A stretch of 64,000 nt of DNA from Halichondria panicea (taxonomy: Eukaryota; Porifera; Demospongiae; Suberitida; Halichondriidae). Below the pieces are notes generated by a model. It saw only the letters and a list, made by a program, of their open reading frames with translations. It was not told the DNA's origin and searched no databases. A program made the translations under genes and the position numbers. This document shows, piece by piece, positions 24,937 through 39,933 of the stretch. The stretch's first letter is position 1. Each line of letters opens with the position of its first letter. Location of the stretch: contig NC_087390.1 of assembly GCF_963675165.1 (NCBI RefSeq), positions 5,866,250 through 5,930,249 of the forward strand. Direction: 5' to 3'.

Positions 24937-27900
24937 TCATCTCTTGTGGTTCTTGACAGCTGCTCCATTGTCCGATGTTCTGGGGGGATCATCTGTAGTA
25001 GCGAGGGGATTGTCATGCATGGTGGGAGGTATATAGTACAGTGTCTACCCCTTGGGCAGACCATGGCCATGCAACAGTGGCTGCAATAAAGAGGGTCCAA
25101 ACACATGTTATGGGGAGTCTGGGGTCCATTAACCTGGCTGTATTATAGAGGGTGGCCTGCTTATATAAGTTATAGTTATAACGTGGGCACGAGGGCTGAG
25201 TGCAATATATGCCATGCACCTCGAGTGCACCTCCCAAGGACATAGCAACATAACACTAGCTGTCTTAGTAACAATAGAACTGCACAAAATGACAGAGACA
25301 ACGCTATAGACACATCTACATCTGCAGCATATAAGATTTGCATGCATGGACCAATTAACGAATGGCTTATAGCCTCACCTCACTATAAAACGGCCCCATT
25401 CCACTACTGCTGCAAAAACAGCTCCACCTACCACTGCTGCTCATCAGTGCTCGACCAGCCTCAAGCCCCCATTAAAAACAGCCGCTTCCATAGATGCTTA
25501 TAGTATTATGGTGAAGCAGAATTAAAGGACTTATCTAAGCCATGCATCATGCACGAGGACTAGACTAGGAACACAGAATCTTCCACAAAATAAACCTTGG
25601 ACAATTTTAAAACCTGCATGGTTGCACTTTGATACTCGTATTTCTCATCATGCTATTTAATTATGTCAGTCTGACTATAAACCACACCTACCTGACTCCT
25701 CCCCCTCAGTATCGAGGTACTTGGCCTTATACTCGCTCATAGCGGCCTCGTAAGGTGGCCATCGATGCTCCTCCACATAAGAGAGGTTGTCTTGGTCCAA
25801 TTGCAGGAATTGTTCATTTTCCTCAAAATCAGCGTAATTGCTTGATATGAAGTGGAGACACCAAGTGCTGAGCTGAGACGCGTTGTGCAGCTGTGAGGAG
25901 AGCAGGATTCCTGTGTGTGTGTGTGGGGGGAGTGGGCGTTGGAAATGTGTGGAGTGGGTGTTGGGTGGGTGTGTGTGTGTGGGGAGTGGGCGTTATATTT
26001 GGCTGGCAACATATTTGTATGATCGTGCTTTGATGCTTTAAACAATTATAACTGACCATCACTTAAAATTATTTGGGCACAGACTGTTACATGTAGGTAG
26101 AATGATTGAATGACCTCACCTATAATGTCGACGTTTGCCTTTGAAATAGAATCTTTAGTAGCCCTCTCCACATGCTTGGAGATATACAGTTCACAGAGTG
26201 ACATGAGCCGACTCATCACGTACCTGTTGTGAGGGAGAGGGGAGGAGTCAATAAGGCATGTGATACACAAGCTCTGAAAATAACAAGGTCTTTACTTTAA
26301 TAATAATTATACTGTATAGCGGGTTATTTTCGAAGCACTAAATTTTCGTGGATTGCCCTAACTAAAATATTTTGAGGATAGTGGTTCAAATAACCACACC
26401 CCTACAGTAAACCAATTTTTCAAGGCACTAAATTTTCGTGTTTCTGGGTCATCCTCGAAAATAACCAGCTATACGGTATTTGAGGAGTTGGATGTACAGT
26501 ATACGTGCCTATAATTATACGTGCCTATAATTATGCACCGTAGACCATTATACTCAAAACCAAACTCACGGCAACACTCCTAAACTCAACAATTTCCTTC
26601 ACCTGTTGGCCAGCTCCAATATTCCCATAGAGTCCCCCTCCTCAATGGGGGCGTGGTCAGTGTACAGGTACTCTAGGAAACTCACAAACGTGTCCAATGG
26701 AATATCAGGGATGGATATCTGAGGAGGGAGTTGATTACTTAAATTCTATTGGAATTCGAAAATAGAAATAAACGCATGGTTGCTAAGCAACTACAGTAGG
26801 GCATCTCTGTGACACTGTGACTTGCGGGTAGAGCTAGCTTTAAGAATATAACGTACGTAGAATGGAACATGAACACAAAGTGCATGCTAACAAACAGAGT
26901 CGTCTATTTGGGAGATGCTTCTTGTGTGCTGAATTCTCTGATTCTAGGAATAATAAATTCAATTTTTCGAAAGAAGTGAGGTAATAATTAATTTTTGTGA
27001 TTAGCTATCTGTCGCTATGACAACCTACCTCGTTAGCTGCACTCTCTTGGAAGGCTCCAGACAACATGGCCGACATGACCTCACATCGTGTGGTCAGTAC
27101 TAGTCGATGGGCGGGGACAACCACACCCTCCACCAGGAAACACACGTCAGAGAACAATCCCTGTGTGTGGGTGTGTGTGGGTGTGTGTGTGTGTGGGTGT
27201 GTAGTGTGTGGGTGGTGTGTGTGGATGTGGCAAGTCTTTGCTTTTTAAAAACACAATATTACAGATCTCTCTAAACGCTGATATATTCGGAACTCAAAAT
27301 CAGTTAATTACGATAATAAGATGTGCACAAAATTTAATAACCAGCACAAAAATGGCAAACCTTGTTGAGAAATAGTTGCTTAGTGACACTGACATTTCGA
27401 TCATTCAACCACGTTATAATTTTCTGATTCAGAAACTCCTCCCCTTTACGAGCATTCTCACACATGAGCTCCAACTCGGGTAAATTCAGCAGCTGAGAAA
27501 TCTTGATTGTTTCGTCGAAACCTTCGCTCTCTTTGTCTAGTTCCACCACTCCAGTGTAGAGGAACGTTAGGGCACGAGATAGCGCCAGCTCTGTCACCAT
27601 GGAGGGGTCAAAGGTCATCTCTGTCACCTGTTTACCGTCCGAGTCAGGTCTATAGCAAACAAAAAATTTCATCATACACATTTTTGTAGAAAAATTTATC
27701 GTAAAACGCACTCAAAAACTAAGAATTGATAGACAAAGTGTGTACATTATTCTCTTAATTACCTGTCTTCAATGTGGAGCATTCCCTCCAGCTGCCCCAA
27801 GTTTACCGTCTCCATGGTAACCTTCTTTAGTCGTGCCTTGTCCCACCCATCACATAGACTATCAACCTGGAGGAGGTGGGAGAGTGGACACAAAGCCATT

Positions 27901-30900
27901 GCTTAATTGGAACACTGTAATATACAGAGCACTCGGTACTTTACGTCTCACAACCATATACTGGTAATGATACAGTATTTGAGCCTATAGCAGCAACTAC
28001 CAGAATTATACAGAGGAAAATAAGATTTGAACGTTATGACGAGACTTTAAGAACGGTATATAGTGGTGGCATGCAGTCGAACAGCAACTGGAATAAATGC
28101 TCAAAGTCTCCATAGCATGTGTTTGGACCTGTGTTAGCAGGCCACCCTCTAGAATACAGCCAGGTTAATGGGCCCCAAAGTCTCTCCATAGCATGTGTTT
28201 GGACCTGTGTTAGCAGGCCACCTCTTTATTACAGCCACTGTTGGTCTGCCCAAGAGTGACCATCATAGATGTGTGGTATCCACAGCATTTGCCGAGATAC
28301 GCAGGAACTAAATAGACAAACCTCACCTTAACTTCCTGAGTCACTCCGAGCAGCTGTCTAAACAAATCTGAAGCAGATGCTAGCACATAGCGATGGGCAT
28401 GATACGTCTTGCCCTCCAGTCTCAAGACCATGTCCGAATGAGATGGGTTGTTTATCGTTTTTGCCCGATCAGAGGAAAACGTTGAAATTTGGACTTTTAT
28501 TGCTGGTGCTTTTTTATGGTCTGGTAGTTGAGGGGGCGGGGAGGGTCTGCTGACATTTGTTGAAAATGATTGGTCGGATGATTGGGAGCGCCTGTAAGGA
28601 AAGTTACAAGGTGACAATAATGTAAACCAGATTTGACTAATGCAGTGAAACCTGTCTATAGTGGTCACCCTTGGGCAGACCAACAGTGGCTGTATTCTAG
28701 AGGGTGGCCTGCTAACACAGGTCCAAACACATGCTACGGAGACTTTGAGGCCCATTACCTAGCGATACCGTTTAGGGGGTTATTTTCGAGGCACTCAATT
28801 TTTGCGAATTGGTCAAACTAAACATTCTGCGGATTTCATTTTCGAGGATAGAGGTTCAAACGACCACACCCCTAGGCGGCAGTAGAAAGGTCATTCAATA
28901 CCGGAAGTAAACGAGCCACTAAACTTCTGAGGTTCGAGATCAATCCGCAAAAATAAATATAGTGCCTTGCCGCTATACGGCATTATATAGAATGCTTAGG
29001 ATGACCATAAGGACAATACTCCTACTATTTCACTCACTGTTTTCTGCCTGCCCTTGTTAGCCCTGCCCTCACACAAAAGTCCATTGCCTCATTCACACCA
29101 GCTCCTGTTAGGGCACTTGTCTCATAGTAACCCACCGCTCCTGAGGGGAAGAGGGGGGAGGTCATACGGTTATCAGATACAAATAAATGTCACTTTCATA
29201 CGTAACATTGGATTAAAACGTGCGTTCTTCTAGAAACTTTACACACATTAAATAAAGCATCTTTGAACGGCCATAACTTTGTTCTGTTGGTGATATGATT
29301 TTTTGAAAAAGTTCAGCCAGGTTAATGGGCCCAAGTCTCCATAGCATGTGTTTGGACCTGTGTTAGCAGGCCACCCTCTATAATACAGCCAGGTTAATGG
29401 GCCCAAGTCTCCATAGCATGTGTTTGGACCTGTGTTAGCAGGCCACCCTCTATAATACAGCCAGGTTAATGGGCCCAAGTCTCCATAGCATGTGTTTGGA
29501 CCTGTGTTAGCAGGTCACCCTCTATAATACAGCCAGGTTAATGGGCCCAAGTCTCCATAGCATGTGTTTGGACCTGTGTTAGCAGGTCACCCTCTATAAT
29601 ACAGCCAGGTTAATGGGCCCAAGTCTCCATAGCATGTGTTTGGACCTGTGTTAGCAGGCCACCCTCTATAATACAGCCAGGTTAATGTCCCAAAGTCTCC
29701 ATAGCATGTGTTTGGACCTGTGTTAGCAGGCCACCCTCTATAATACAGCCAGGTTAATGGGCCCAAGTCTCCATAGCATGTGTTTGGACCTGTGTTAGCA
29801 GGTCACCCTCTATAATACAGCCAGGTTAATGGGCCCAAGTCTCCATAGCATGTGTTTGGACCTGTGTTAGCAGGCCACCCTCTATAATACAGCCAGGTTA
29901 ATGAGTCCCAAAGTCTCCATAGCATGTGTTTGGACCTGTGTTAGCAGGCCACCCTCTATAATACAGCCAGGTTAATGGGCCTCAAAGTTTCCATAGCATG
30001 TGTTTGGACCTGTGTTAGCAGGTCACCCTCCATAATACAGCCAGGTTAATGGGCCCAAGTCTCCATAGCATGTGTTTGGACCTGTGTTAGCAGGCCACCC
30101 TCTATAATACAGCCAGGTTAATGGGCCCAAGTCTCCATAGCATGTGTTTGGACCTGTGTTAGCAGGTCACCCTCTATAATACAGCCAGGTTAATGGGCCC
30201 AAGTCTCCATAGCATGTGTTTGGACCTGTGTTAGCAGGCCACCCTCTATAATACAGCCAGGTTAATGGGCCCAAGTCTCCATAGCATGTGTTTGGACCTG
30301 TGTTAGCAGGTCACCCTCTATAATACAGCCAGGTTAATGGGCCCAAGTCTCCATAGCATGTGTTTGGACCTGTGTTAGCAGACCACCCTCTATAATACAG
30401 CCAGGTTAATGGGCCCAAGTCTCCATAGCATGTGTTTGGACCTGTGTTAGCAGGCCACCCTCTATAATACAGCCAGGTTAATGGGCCCAAGTCTCCATAG
30501 CATGTGTTTGGACCTGTGTTAGCAGGCCACCCTCTACAATACAGCCACTGTTGGTCTGCCCAAGGGTGACCACTATAGACAGGGTTTCACTCTAGCAGAA
30601 ATACGGAAGAATTCCTCACCAAGATCTTTTGCCAGTTGCAGAGCATCTTCGCGGGGGACCTCAGTGTAGTCACCATTGACCTCTTGACCTCTGAGGTCAC
30701 ACTTGAGCCCCAGTAGCAGCACAGGTGTGTTCGGACAAAAGTGACGAACTTCAGGTATCCACTTCTCTTTGATGTTTGCAAATGAAATTGGATATTTTAT
30801 GGAAAATGCAACAAGTAAAATGTCCGTCTGGGGATAGGAAAGTGGGCGGAGCCTATCATAGTCTTCTCCACCAGCTGTAGAGAATTAGCGTATGTAATAA

Positions 30901-31207
30901 ACCAGCAGATGTGTTTCAAGGGTCGAGAGAGAAAAATTTACACATCCATAACTTCACAGTATTTGCTCAAACAGAATCAATATCATAATATATAATTACA
31001 AGTGCAAACGACAATCAGGTACGTACCTGTATCAAATGGCACCACTGTGACTGGTTTTCCGTCGACCATAATTAGAGAATAATAGCTTTCAAACAAAGTG
31101 GGGATGTATTCACTGGGGAATGAATTGGTCCTCCATTGTATAAGAAAACATGTTTTACCCACTGCACCATCTCCAACTATGACCACCTTCAGTTGCATGT
31201 GTGACAT
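24937..31207 (-). CDS. RhoBTB-like gene 5 (class A with class B last exon)
   Basis: Exons: 31027-31207, 30620-30874, 29038-29140, 28327-28591, 27763-27866, 27361-27649, 27029-27160, 26603-26718, 26120-26223, 25692-25910, 24937-24992; 607 residues. Exons 1-10 are class A (MSHMQLK start, [14 protein letters not shown]) and nearly equal to genes 2 and 3. The last exon is the shorter class B form, ending AAVKNHKR and stop, where class A ends [12 protein letters not shown]. The earlier stop comes from TGA in place of CGA. The intron 2 array has about 17 units. All exons are open. The reading frame of exon 1 extends upstream without a stop to base 31375, but the MSHM start is kept because all class A copies share it. 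Confidence 0.86.
29314..30543. repeat. 72-bp minisatellite, gene 5 intron 2 (about 17 units)
   Basis: Shares the first dozen unit variants with genes 2 and 3 but lacks the second copy of their higher-order block. Confidence 0.92.
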
Positions 31208-31366
31208 CTTCGAGAAAAAGAGATCGATCAGAACAGCGAAGTCATGAAAGTGTAAATACGGTAAAGGTCGACTGGTAAAGGGGTCTCTACAATCATGTAC
31301 ATGTACAAGGTACAAGATCAGAACACCAATGTACCAGGAAATCATTTTATGTTTGTGGTTGAGATA

Positions 31367-31374
31367 TGACGTCA
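31367..31374. promoter_or_regulatory. CRE-type palindrome upstream of gene 5
   Basis: Perfect TGACGTCA about 160 bp upstream of the gene 5 ATG. Confidence 0.55.
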
Positions 31375-31515
31375 CTACATTCCAAGCCTATGATAATTAA
31401 TTAATATTCAGTGAAAATATTCAGTGAAAAGTGATGGAATAAAAATCAATGGCACAAAAGTGCATGCTAACACGAACAGAGTAACAGTTTCCGTCTAGTT
31501 GATCTACTTGAACAG

Positions 31516-34500
31516 TCAGGAGAGTCCTCGTCTCTTATGGCTCTTGACAGCTGCTCCATCTTCTGATGTCCTGGGGGGGTCATCTGTAGTAGCGAGGGGA
31601 TTGTCATGCATGGTGGGAGGTATATAGTACAGTGTCTACCCCCTGGGCAGATCATGGCCATGCAACAGTGGCTGCAATAAAGAGGGTCCAAACACATGCT
31701 ATGGAGAGTCTGGGATCCATTAACCTGGCTGTATTATAGAGGGTGGCCTGCTTATAAGTTATAGTTATAACATGGGCACGAGGGCTGAGTGCAATAATAT
31801 ATGCCATGCATCTCAAGGGCATAGCAACATAACACTGTCTTAGTAACACAATTAATAAATAGAACTGCACAAAATGACAGAGACAACGCTATAGACACAT
31901 CTGCATCTGCAGCGTATACGATTTGCATGCATGGACCAACGAATGGCTTATAGCCTCACCTCACTATAAAACGGCCCCATTCCACTACTGCTGCAAAACT
32001 CCACCGTCAGTACTCGACCAGCCCTCCTATATATATGTACGATCTACCCTCACAACCAAGCCAAAGAAGCTCGCCTCTACACTGCTGTAAACAGCTCAAG
32101 CCCCCAGTAAAAAAAGCCGCTTCCATAGATGCTTATAGTATTATGGTGAAGCAGAATTAAAGGACTTATCTAAGCCATGCATCATGCACGAGGACTAGAC
32201 TAGGAACACAGAATCTTCCACAAAATAAACCTCTATAAATCACACCTACCTGACTCCTCCCCCTCAGTATTGAGGTACTTGGCCTTATACTCGTTCATAG
32301 CGGCCTCGTAAGGTGGCCATCGATGCTCCTCCACATAAGAGAGGTTGTCTTGGTCCAATTGCAGGAATTGTTCATTTTCCTCAAAATCAGCGTAATTGCT
32401 TGAAATGAAGTGGAGGCACCAAGTGCTGAGCTGAGACGCGTTGTGCAGCTGTGAGGAGAGCAGGAGTCCTGTGTGTGTGTGGGGGGAGTGGGCGTTGGGT
32501 ATGTGTGGAGTGGGTGTTGGGTGTGTGTGTGTGTGTGGGGAGTGGGTGTTATATTTAGCTGGCAACATATTTCGTACGATCGTGCTTTGATGTTTGATGC
32601 TTTAAACAATTATAACTGACCATCACTTAAAATTATCTGAGCACAGACTGTTACATGTAGGTAGAATGATTGAATGACCTCACCTATAATGTCGACGTTT
32701 GCCTTTGAAATAGAATCTTTTATGGCCCTCTCCACATGCTTGGAGATGTGCCATTCACAGAGTGACATGAGCCGACTCATCACGTACCTGTTGTGAGGGA
32801 GAGGGAAGGAGTCAATAAGGCATGTGATACACAAGCTCTGAAAATAACAAGGTCTTTACTTTAATTTAAACTGTAGAGCGGGTTATTTTCGAGGCACTAA
32901 ATTTTCGCGGATTGCCCTAACTAAAATATTTTGAGGATAGCGATTCAAATGACCACACCCCTACAGTAGAGAGGTTCAAATGACCACACCCCTACAGTAG
33001 AGAGGTTCAAATGACCACACCCCTACAGTAAACCAATTTTTCGAGGCACTAAATTTTCGTGTTTCTGGGTCATCCTCGAAAATCTCGAAAATAACCAGCT
33101 ATACGGTATTTGAGGAGTTGGATGTACAGTATACGTGCCTATAATTATACGTGCCTATAATTATGCACCGTAGACCATTATACTCAAAACCAAACTCACG
33201 GCAACACTCCTAAACTCAACAATTTCCTTCACCTGTTGGCCAGCTCCAATATTCCCATAGAGTCCCCCTCCTCAATGGGGGCGTGGTCAGTGTACAGGTA
33301 CTCTAGGAAACTCACAAACGTGTCCAATGGAATATCAGGGATGGATATCTGAGGAGGGAGTTGATTACTTAAATTCTATTGGAATTCGAAAATAGAAATA
33401 AACGCATGGTTGCTAAGCAACTACAGTAGGGCATCTCTGTGACACTGTGACTTGCGGGTAGAGCTAGCTTTAAGAATATAACGTACGTAGAATGGAACAC
33501 GAACACAAAGTACATGCTAACAAACAGAGTCGTCTATTTGGGAGATGCTTCTTGTGTGCTGAATTCTCTGATTCTAGGAATAATAAATTCAATTTTTCGA
33601 AAGAAGTGAGGTAATAATTAATTTTTGTGATTAGCTATCTGTCGCTATGACAACCTACCTCGTTAGCTGCACTCTCTTGGAAGGCTCCAGACAACATGGC
33701 CGACATGACCTCACATCGTGTGGTCAGTACTAGTCGATGGGCGGGGACAACCACACCCTCCACCAGGAAACACACGTCAGAGAACAATCCCTGTGTGTGG
33801 GTGTGTGTGGTGTGTGTGTAGTGTGTGGGTGGTGTGTGTGGATGTGGCAAGTCTTTGCTTTTTAAAAACACAATATTACAGATCTCTCTAAACGCTGATA
33901 TATTCGGAACTCAAAATCAGTTAATTACGATAATAAGATGTGCACAAAATTTAATAACCAGCACAAAAATGGCAAACCTTGTTGAGAAATAGTTGCTTAG
34001 TGACACTGACATTTCGATCATTCAACCACGTTATAATTTTCTGATTCAGAAACTCCTCCCCTTTACGAGCATTCTCACACATGAGCTCCAACTCGGGTAA
34101 ATTCAGCAGCTGAGAAATCTTGATTGTTTCGTCGAAACCTTCGCTCTCTTTGTCTAGTTCCACCACTCCAGTGTAGAGGAACGTTAGGGCACGAGATAGC
34201 GCCAGCTCTGTCACCATGGAGGGGTCAAAGGTCATCTCTGTCACCTGTTTACCGTCCGAGTCAGGTCTATAGCAAACAAAAAATTTCATCATACACATTT
34301 TTGTAGAAAAATTTATCGTAAAACGCACTCAAAAACTAAGAATTGATAGACAAAGTATGTACATTATTCTCTTAATTACCTGTCTTCAATGTGGAGCATT
34401 CCCTCCAGCTGCTCCAAGTTTACCGTCTCCATGGTAACCTTCTTTAGTCGTGCCTTGTCCCACCCATCACATAGACTATCAACCTGGAGGAGGTGGGAGA

Positions 34501-36741
34501 GTGGACACAAAGCCATTGCTTAATTGGAACACTGTAATATACAGAGCACTCGGTACTTTACGTCTCACAACCATATACTGGTAATGATACAGTATTTGAG
34601 CCTATAGCAGCAACTACCAGAATTATACAGAGGAAAATAAGATTTGAACGTTATGACGAGACTTTAAGAACGGTATATAGTGGTGGCATGCAGTCGAACA
34701 GCAACTGGAATAAATGCTCAAAGTCTCCATAGCATGTGTTTGGACCTGTGTTAGCAGGCCACCCTCTAGAATACAGCCAGGTTAATGGGCCCCAAAGTCT
34801 CTCCATAGCATGTGTTTTGGACCTGTGTTAGCAGGCCACCTCTTTATTACAGCCACTGTTGGTCTGCCCAAGAGTGACCATCATAGATGTGTGGTATCCA
34901 CAGCATTTGCCGAGATACGCAGGAACTAAATAGACAAACCTCACCTTAACTTCCTGAGTCACTCCGAGCAGCTGTCTAAACAAATCTGAAGCAGATGCTA
35001 GCACATAGCGATGGGCATGATACGTCTTGCCCTCCAGTCTCAAGACCATGTCCGAATGAGATGGGTTGTTTATCGTTTTTGCCCGATCAGAGGAAAACGT
35101 TGAAATTTGGACTTTTATTGCTGGTGCTTTTTTATGGTCTGGTAGTTGAGGGGGCGGGGAGGGTCCGCTGACATTTGTTGAAAATGATTGGTCGGATGAT
35201 TGGGAGCGCCTGTAAGGAAAGTTACAAGGTGACAATAATGTAAACCAGATTTGACTAATGCAGTGAAACCTGTCTATAGTGGTCACCCTTGGGCAGACCA
35301 ACAGTGGCTGTATTCTAGAGGGTGGCCTGCTAACACAGGTCCAAACACATGCTACGGAGACTTTGAGGCCCATTACCTAGCGATACCGTTTAGGGGGTTA
35401 TTTTCGAGGCACTCAATTTTTGCGAATTGGTCAAACTAAACATTCTGCGGATTTCATTTTCGAGGATAGAGGTTCAAACGACCACATCCCTAGGCGGCAG
35501 TAGAAAGGTCATTCAATACCGGACGTAAACGAGCCACTAAACTTCTGAGGTTCGAGATCAATCCGCAAAAATAAATATAGTGCCTTGCCGCTATACGGCA
35601 TTATATAGAATGCTTAGGATGACCATAAGGACAATACTCCTACTATTTCACTCACTGTTTTCTGCCTGCCCTTGTTAGCCCTGCCCTCACACAAAAGTCC
35701 ATTGCCTCATTCACACCAGCTCCTGTTAGGGCACTTGTCTCATAGTAACCCACCGCTCCTGAGGGGAAGAGGGGGGAGGTCATACGGTTATCAGATACAA
35801 ATAAATGTCACTTTCATACGTAACATTGGATTAAAACGTGCGTTCTTCTAGAAACTTTACACACATTAAATAAAGCATCTTTGAACGGCCATAACTTTGT
35901 TCTGTTGGTGATATGATTTTTTGAAAAAGTTCAGCCAGGTTAATGGGCCCAAGTCTCCATAGCATGTGTTTGGACCTGTGTTAGCAGGCCACCCTCTATA
36001 ATACAGCCAGGTTAATGGGCCCAAGTCTCCATAGCATGTGTTTGGACCTGTGTTAGCAGGCCACCCTCTACAATACAGCCACTGTTGGTCTGCCCAAGGG
36101 TGACCACTATAGACAGGGTTTCACTCTAGCAGAAATACGGAAGAATTCCTCACCAAGATCTTTTGCCAGTTGCAGAGCATCTTCGCGGGGGACCTCAGTG
36201 TAGTCACCATTGACCTCTTGACCTCTGAGGTCACACTTGAGCCCCAGTAGCAGCACAGGTGTGTTCGGACAAAAGTGACGAACTTCAGGTATCCACTTCT
36301 CTTTGATGTTTGCAAATGAAATTGGATATTTTATGGAAAATGCAACAAGGAAAATGTCCGTCTGGGGATAGGAAAGTGGGCGGAGCCTATCATAGTCTTC
36401 TCCACCAACTGTAGAGAATTAGCGTATGTAATAAACCAGCAGATGTGTTTCAAGTGTCGAGAGAGAAAAATTTACACATCCATAACTTCACAGTATTTGC
36501 TCAAACAGAATCAATATCATAATATATAATTACAAGTGCAAACGACAATCAGGTACGTACCTGTATCAAATGGCACCACTGTGACTGGTTTTCCGTCGAC
36601 CATAATTAGAGAATAATAGCTTTCAAACAAAGTGGGGATGTATTCACTGGGGAATGAATTGGTCCTCCATTGTATAAGAAAACATGTTTTACCCACTGCA
36701 CCATCTCCAACTATGACCACCTTCAGTTGCATGTGTGACAT
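31516..36741 (-). CDS. RhoBTB-like gene 6 (class A)
   Basis: Exons: 36561-36741, 36154-36408, 35656-35758, 34945-35209, 34380-34483, 33978-34266, 33659-33790, 33233-33348, 32684-32787, 32250-32468, 31516-31583; 611 residues. The G domain is class A with [10 protein letters not shown] and LKCD. Exon 5 has a Glu for Gly substitution (LEQLEG). Exons 9-10 carry the [17 protein letters not shown] variant shared only with gene 4. Intron 2 holds just two 72-bp units, which makes this the shortest complete copy. All exons are open. It sits 308 bp upstream of gene 5 in the direction of transcription. Confidence 0.86.
35932..36077. repeat. 72-bp repeat, gene 6 intron 2 (2 units)
   Basis: Two units followed by the same terminal segment (CACTGTTGGTCTGCCCAAGG) that ends the long arrays, as expected from a collapse by unequal exchange. 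Confidence 0.88.
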
Positions 36742-36900
36742 CTTCGAGAAAAAGAGATCGATCAGAACAGCGAAGTCATGAAAGTGTAAATACGGTAAAG
36801 GTCGACTGGTAAAGGGGTCTCTACAATCATGTACATGTACAAGGTACAAGATCAGAACACCAATGTACCAGGAAATCATTTTATGTTTGTGGTTGAGATA

Positions 36901-36908
36901 TGACGTCA
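36901..36908. promoter_or_regulatory. CRE-type palindrome upstream of gene 6
   Basis: Perfect TGACGTCA about 160 bp upstream of the gene 6 ATG. Confidence 0.55.
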
Positions 36909-39900
36909 CTACATTCCAAGCCTATGATAATTAATTAATATTCAGTGAAAATATTCAGTGAAAAGTGATGGAATAAAAATCAATGGCACAAAAGTGCATG
37001 CTAACACGAACAGAGTAACAGTTTCCGTCTAGTTGATCTACTTGAACAGTCAGGAGAGTCCTCGTCTCTTATGGCTCTTGACAGCTGCTCCATCTTCTGA
37101 TGTCCTGGGGGGGTCATCTGTAGTAGCGAGGGGATTGTCATGCATGGTGGGAGGTATATAGTACAGTGTCTACCCCCTGGGCAGATCATGGCCATGCAAC
37201 AGTGGCTGCAATAAAGAGGGTCCAAACACATGCTATGGAGAGTCTGGGGTCCATTAACCTGGCTGTGTATTAACTTATAGAGGGTTATAAGTTATAGTTA
37301 TAACGTGGGCACGAGGGCTGAGTGCAATATATGCCATGCATCTCAAGGGCATAGCAACATAACACTGTCTTAGTAACACAATTAATAAATAAAACTGCAC
37401 AAAATGACAGAGACAACACTATAGACACATCTACATCTGCAGCGTATAAGATGGGCATGCATGGACCAACGAATGGTTTATAGCCTCACCTCACTATAAA
37501 ACGGCCCCATTCCACTACTGCTGCAAAACTCCACCGTCAGTGCTCGACCAGCCCTCCTATATATATGTACGGTCTACCCTCACAACCAAGCCAAAGAAGC
37601 TCGCCTCTACACTGCTGTAAACAGCTCAAGCCCCCAGTAAAAACAGCCGCTTCCATAGATGCTTATAGTATTATGGTGAAGCAGAATTAAAGGACTTATC
37701 TAAGCCATGCATCATGCACGAGGACTAGACTAGGAACACAGAATCTTCCACAAAATAAACCTTGAACAATTTAAAAACCTGCATGGTTGCACTTTGATAC
37801 TCGTATTTCTCATCATGCTATTTAATTATGTCAGTCTGACTATAAACCACACCCACCTGACTCCTCCCCCTCAGTATCGAGGTACTTGGCCTTATACTCG
37901 TCCATAGCGGCCTCGTAAGGTGGCCATCGATGCTCCTCCACATAAGAGAGGTTGTCTTGGTCCAATTGCAGGAATTGTTCATTTTCCTCAAAATCAGCGT
38001 AATTGCTTGATATGAAGTGGAGGCACCAAGTGCTGAGCTGAGACGCATTGTGCAGCTGTGAGGAGAGCAGGATTCCTGTGTGTGTGTGTGGGGGGAGTGG
38101 GCGTTGGGTATGTGTGGAGTTGGTGTGTGTGTGTGTGGGGAGTGGGTGTTATATTTGGCTGGCAACAGGATATTGTACGATGGTGCTTTGATGCTTTAAA
38201 CAATTATAACTGACCATCACTTAAAATTATCTGAGCACAGACTGTTACATGTAGGTAGAATGATTGAATGACCTCACCTATAATGTCGACGTTTGCCTTT
38301 GCAATGGAATCTTTAGTGGCCCTTTCCACATGCTTGGAGATATACAGTTCACAGAGTGACATGAGCCGACTCATCACGTACCTGTTGTGAGGGAGAGGGA
38401 AGGAGTCAATAAGGCATGTGATACACAAGCTCTGAAAATAACAAGATCTTTACTTTAATAATAATTATACTGTATAGCGGGATATTTTCGAGGCACTAAA
38501 TTTTCGCGGATTGCCCTAACTAAAATATTTTGAGGATAGTGGTTCAAATGACCACACCCCTACAGTAAACAATTTTTCGAGGTACTAAATTTTCGTGTTT
38601 CTGGGTCATCCTCGAAAATCTCGAAAATCTCAAAAATAACCAGCTATACGGTATTTGAGGGGTTGGATGTACAGTATACGAGCCTATAATTATGCGTGCC
38701 TATAATTATACGTGCCTATAATTATGCGTGCCTATAATTATGTACCGTAGACCATTATACTCAAAACCAAACTCACGGCAACACTCTTAAACTCAACAAT
38801 TTCCTTCACCTGTTGGCCAGCTCCAATATTCCTATAGAGTCCCCCTCCTCAATGGGGGCATGGTCAGTGTACAGGTACTCTAGGAAACTCACAAACGTGT
38901 CCAATGAAATATCAGGGATGGATATCTGAGGAGGGAGTTGATTACTTAAATTCTATTGGAATTCGTAAATAGAAATAAACGCATGGTTGTTAGCAATTAC
39001 AGTAGCGGATCTCTGTGACTTGGTAGAGCTAGCTATAAAAGCGTATGGAATATAACGTAAGTAGAATGGAACATGAACACAAAGTACATGCTAACAAACA
39101 GAGTCGTCTATTTGGGAGATGCTTCTTGTGTGCTGAATTCTCTGATTCTAGGAATAATAAATTCAATTTTTCGAAAGAAGTGAGGCAATAATTAATTTTT
39201 GTGATTAGCTATCTGTCTCTATGACAACCTACCTCGTTAGCTGCACTCTCTTGGAAGGCTCCAGACAACATGGCCGACATGACCTCACATCGTGTGGTCA
39301 GTACTAGTCGATGGGCAGGGACAACCACACCCTCCACCAGGAAACACACGTCAGAGAACAATCCCTGTGTGTGGGTGTGTGTGGTGTGTGTGTGTGTGGT
39401 GGTGATAAACATACGTCTTTGCTTCTATCGAGCAATGTATTTTAAATGGATCTCCCTAAAGATGATATATCTGGACTCAAAAATCAGTTAATCATGATAA
39501 TAAGATGCACAGGCAAGTACGAGATAACCAGCACAAAAATGGCATACCTTGTTGAGAAATAGTTGCTTAGTGACACTGACATTTCGATCATTCAACCACG
39601 TTATAATTTTCTAATTAAGAAACTCCTCCCCTTTACGAGCATTCTCACACATGAGCTCCAACTCGGGCAAATTCAGCAGCTGAGAAATCTTGATTGTTTC
39701 GCTGAAACCTTCGCTCTCTTTGTCTAGTTCCACCACTCCAGTGTAGAGGAATGTTAGGGCACGAGATAGCGCCAGCTCCGTCACCACATAGGGGTCAAAG
39801 GTCATCTCTGTCACCTGCTTACCGTCCGAGTCAGGTCTATAGCAAACAAAAATAATAAACAGACCGTTTTTAGAAAAAAATTTGTCATTACAATAAAATA

Positions 39901-39933
39901 AATGTTATTTATACAAAGTGTGGTGTACAATTA

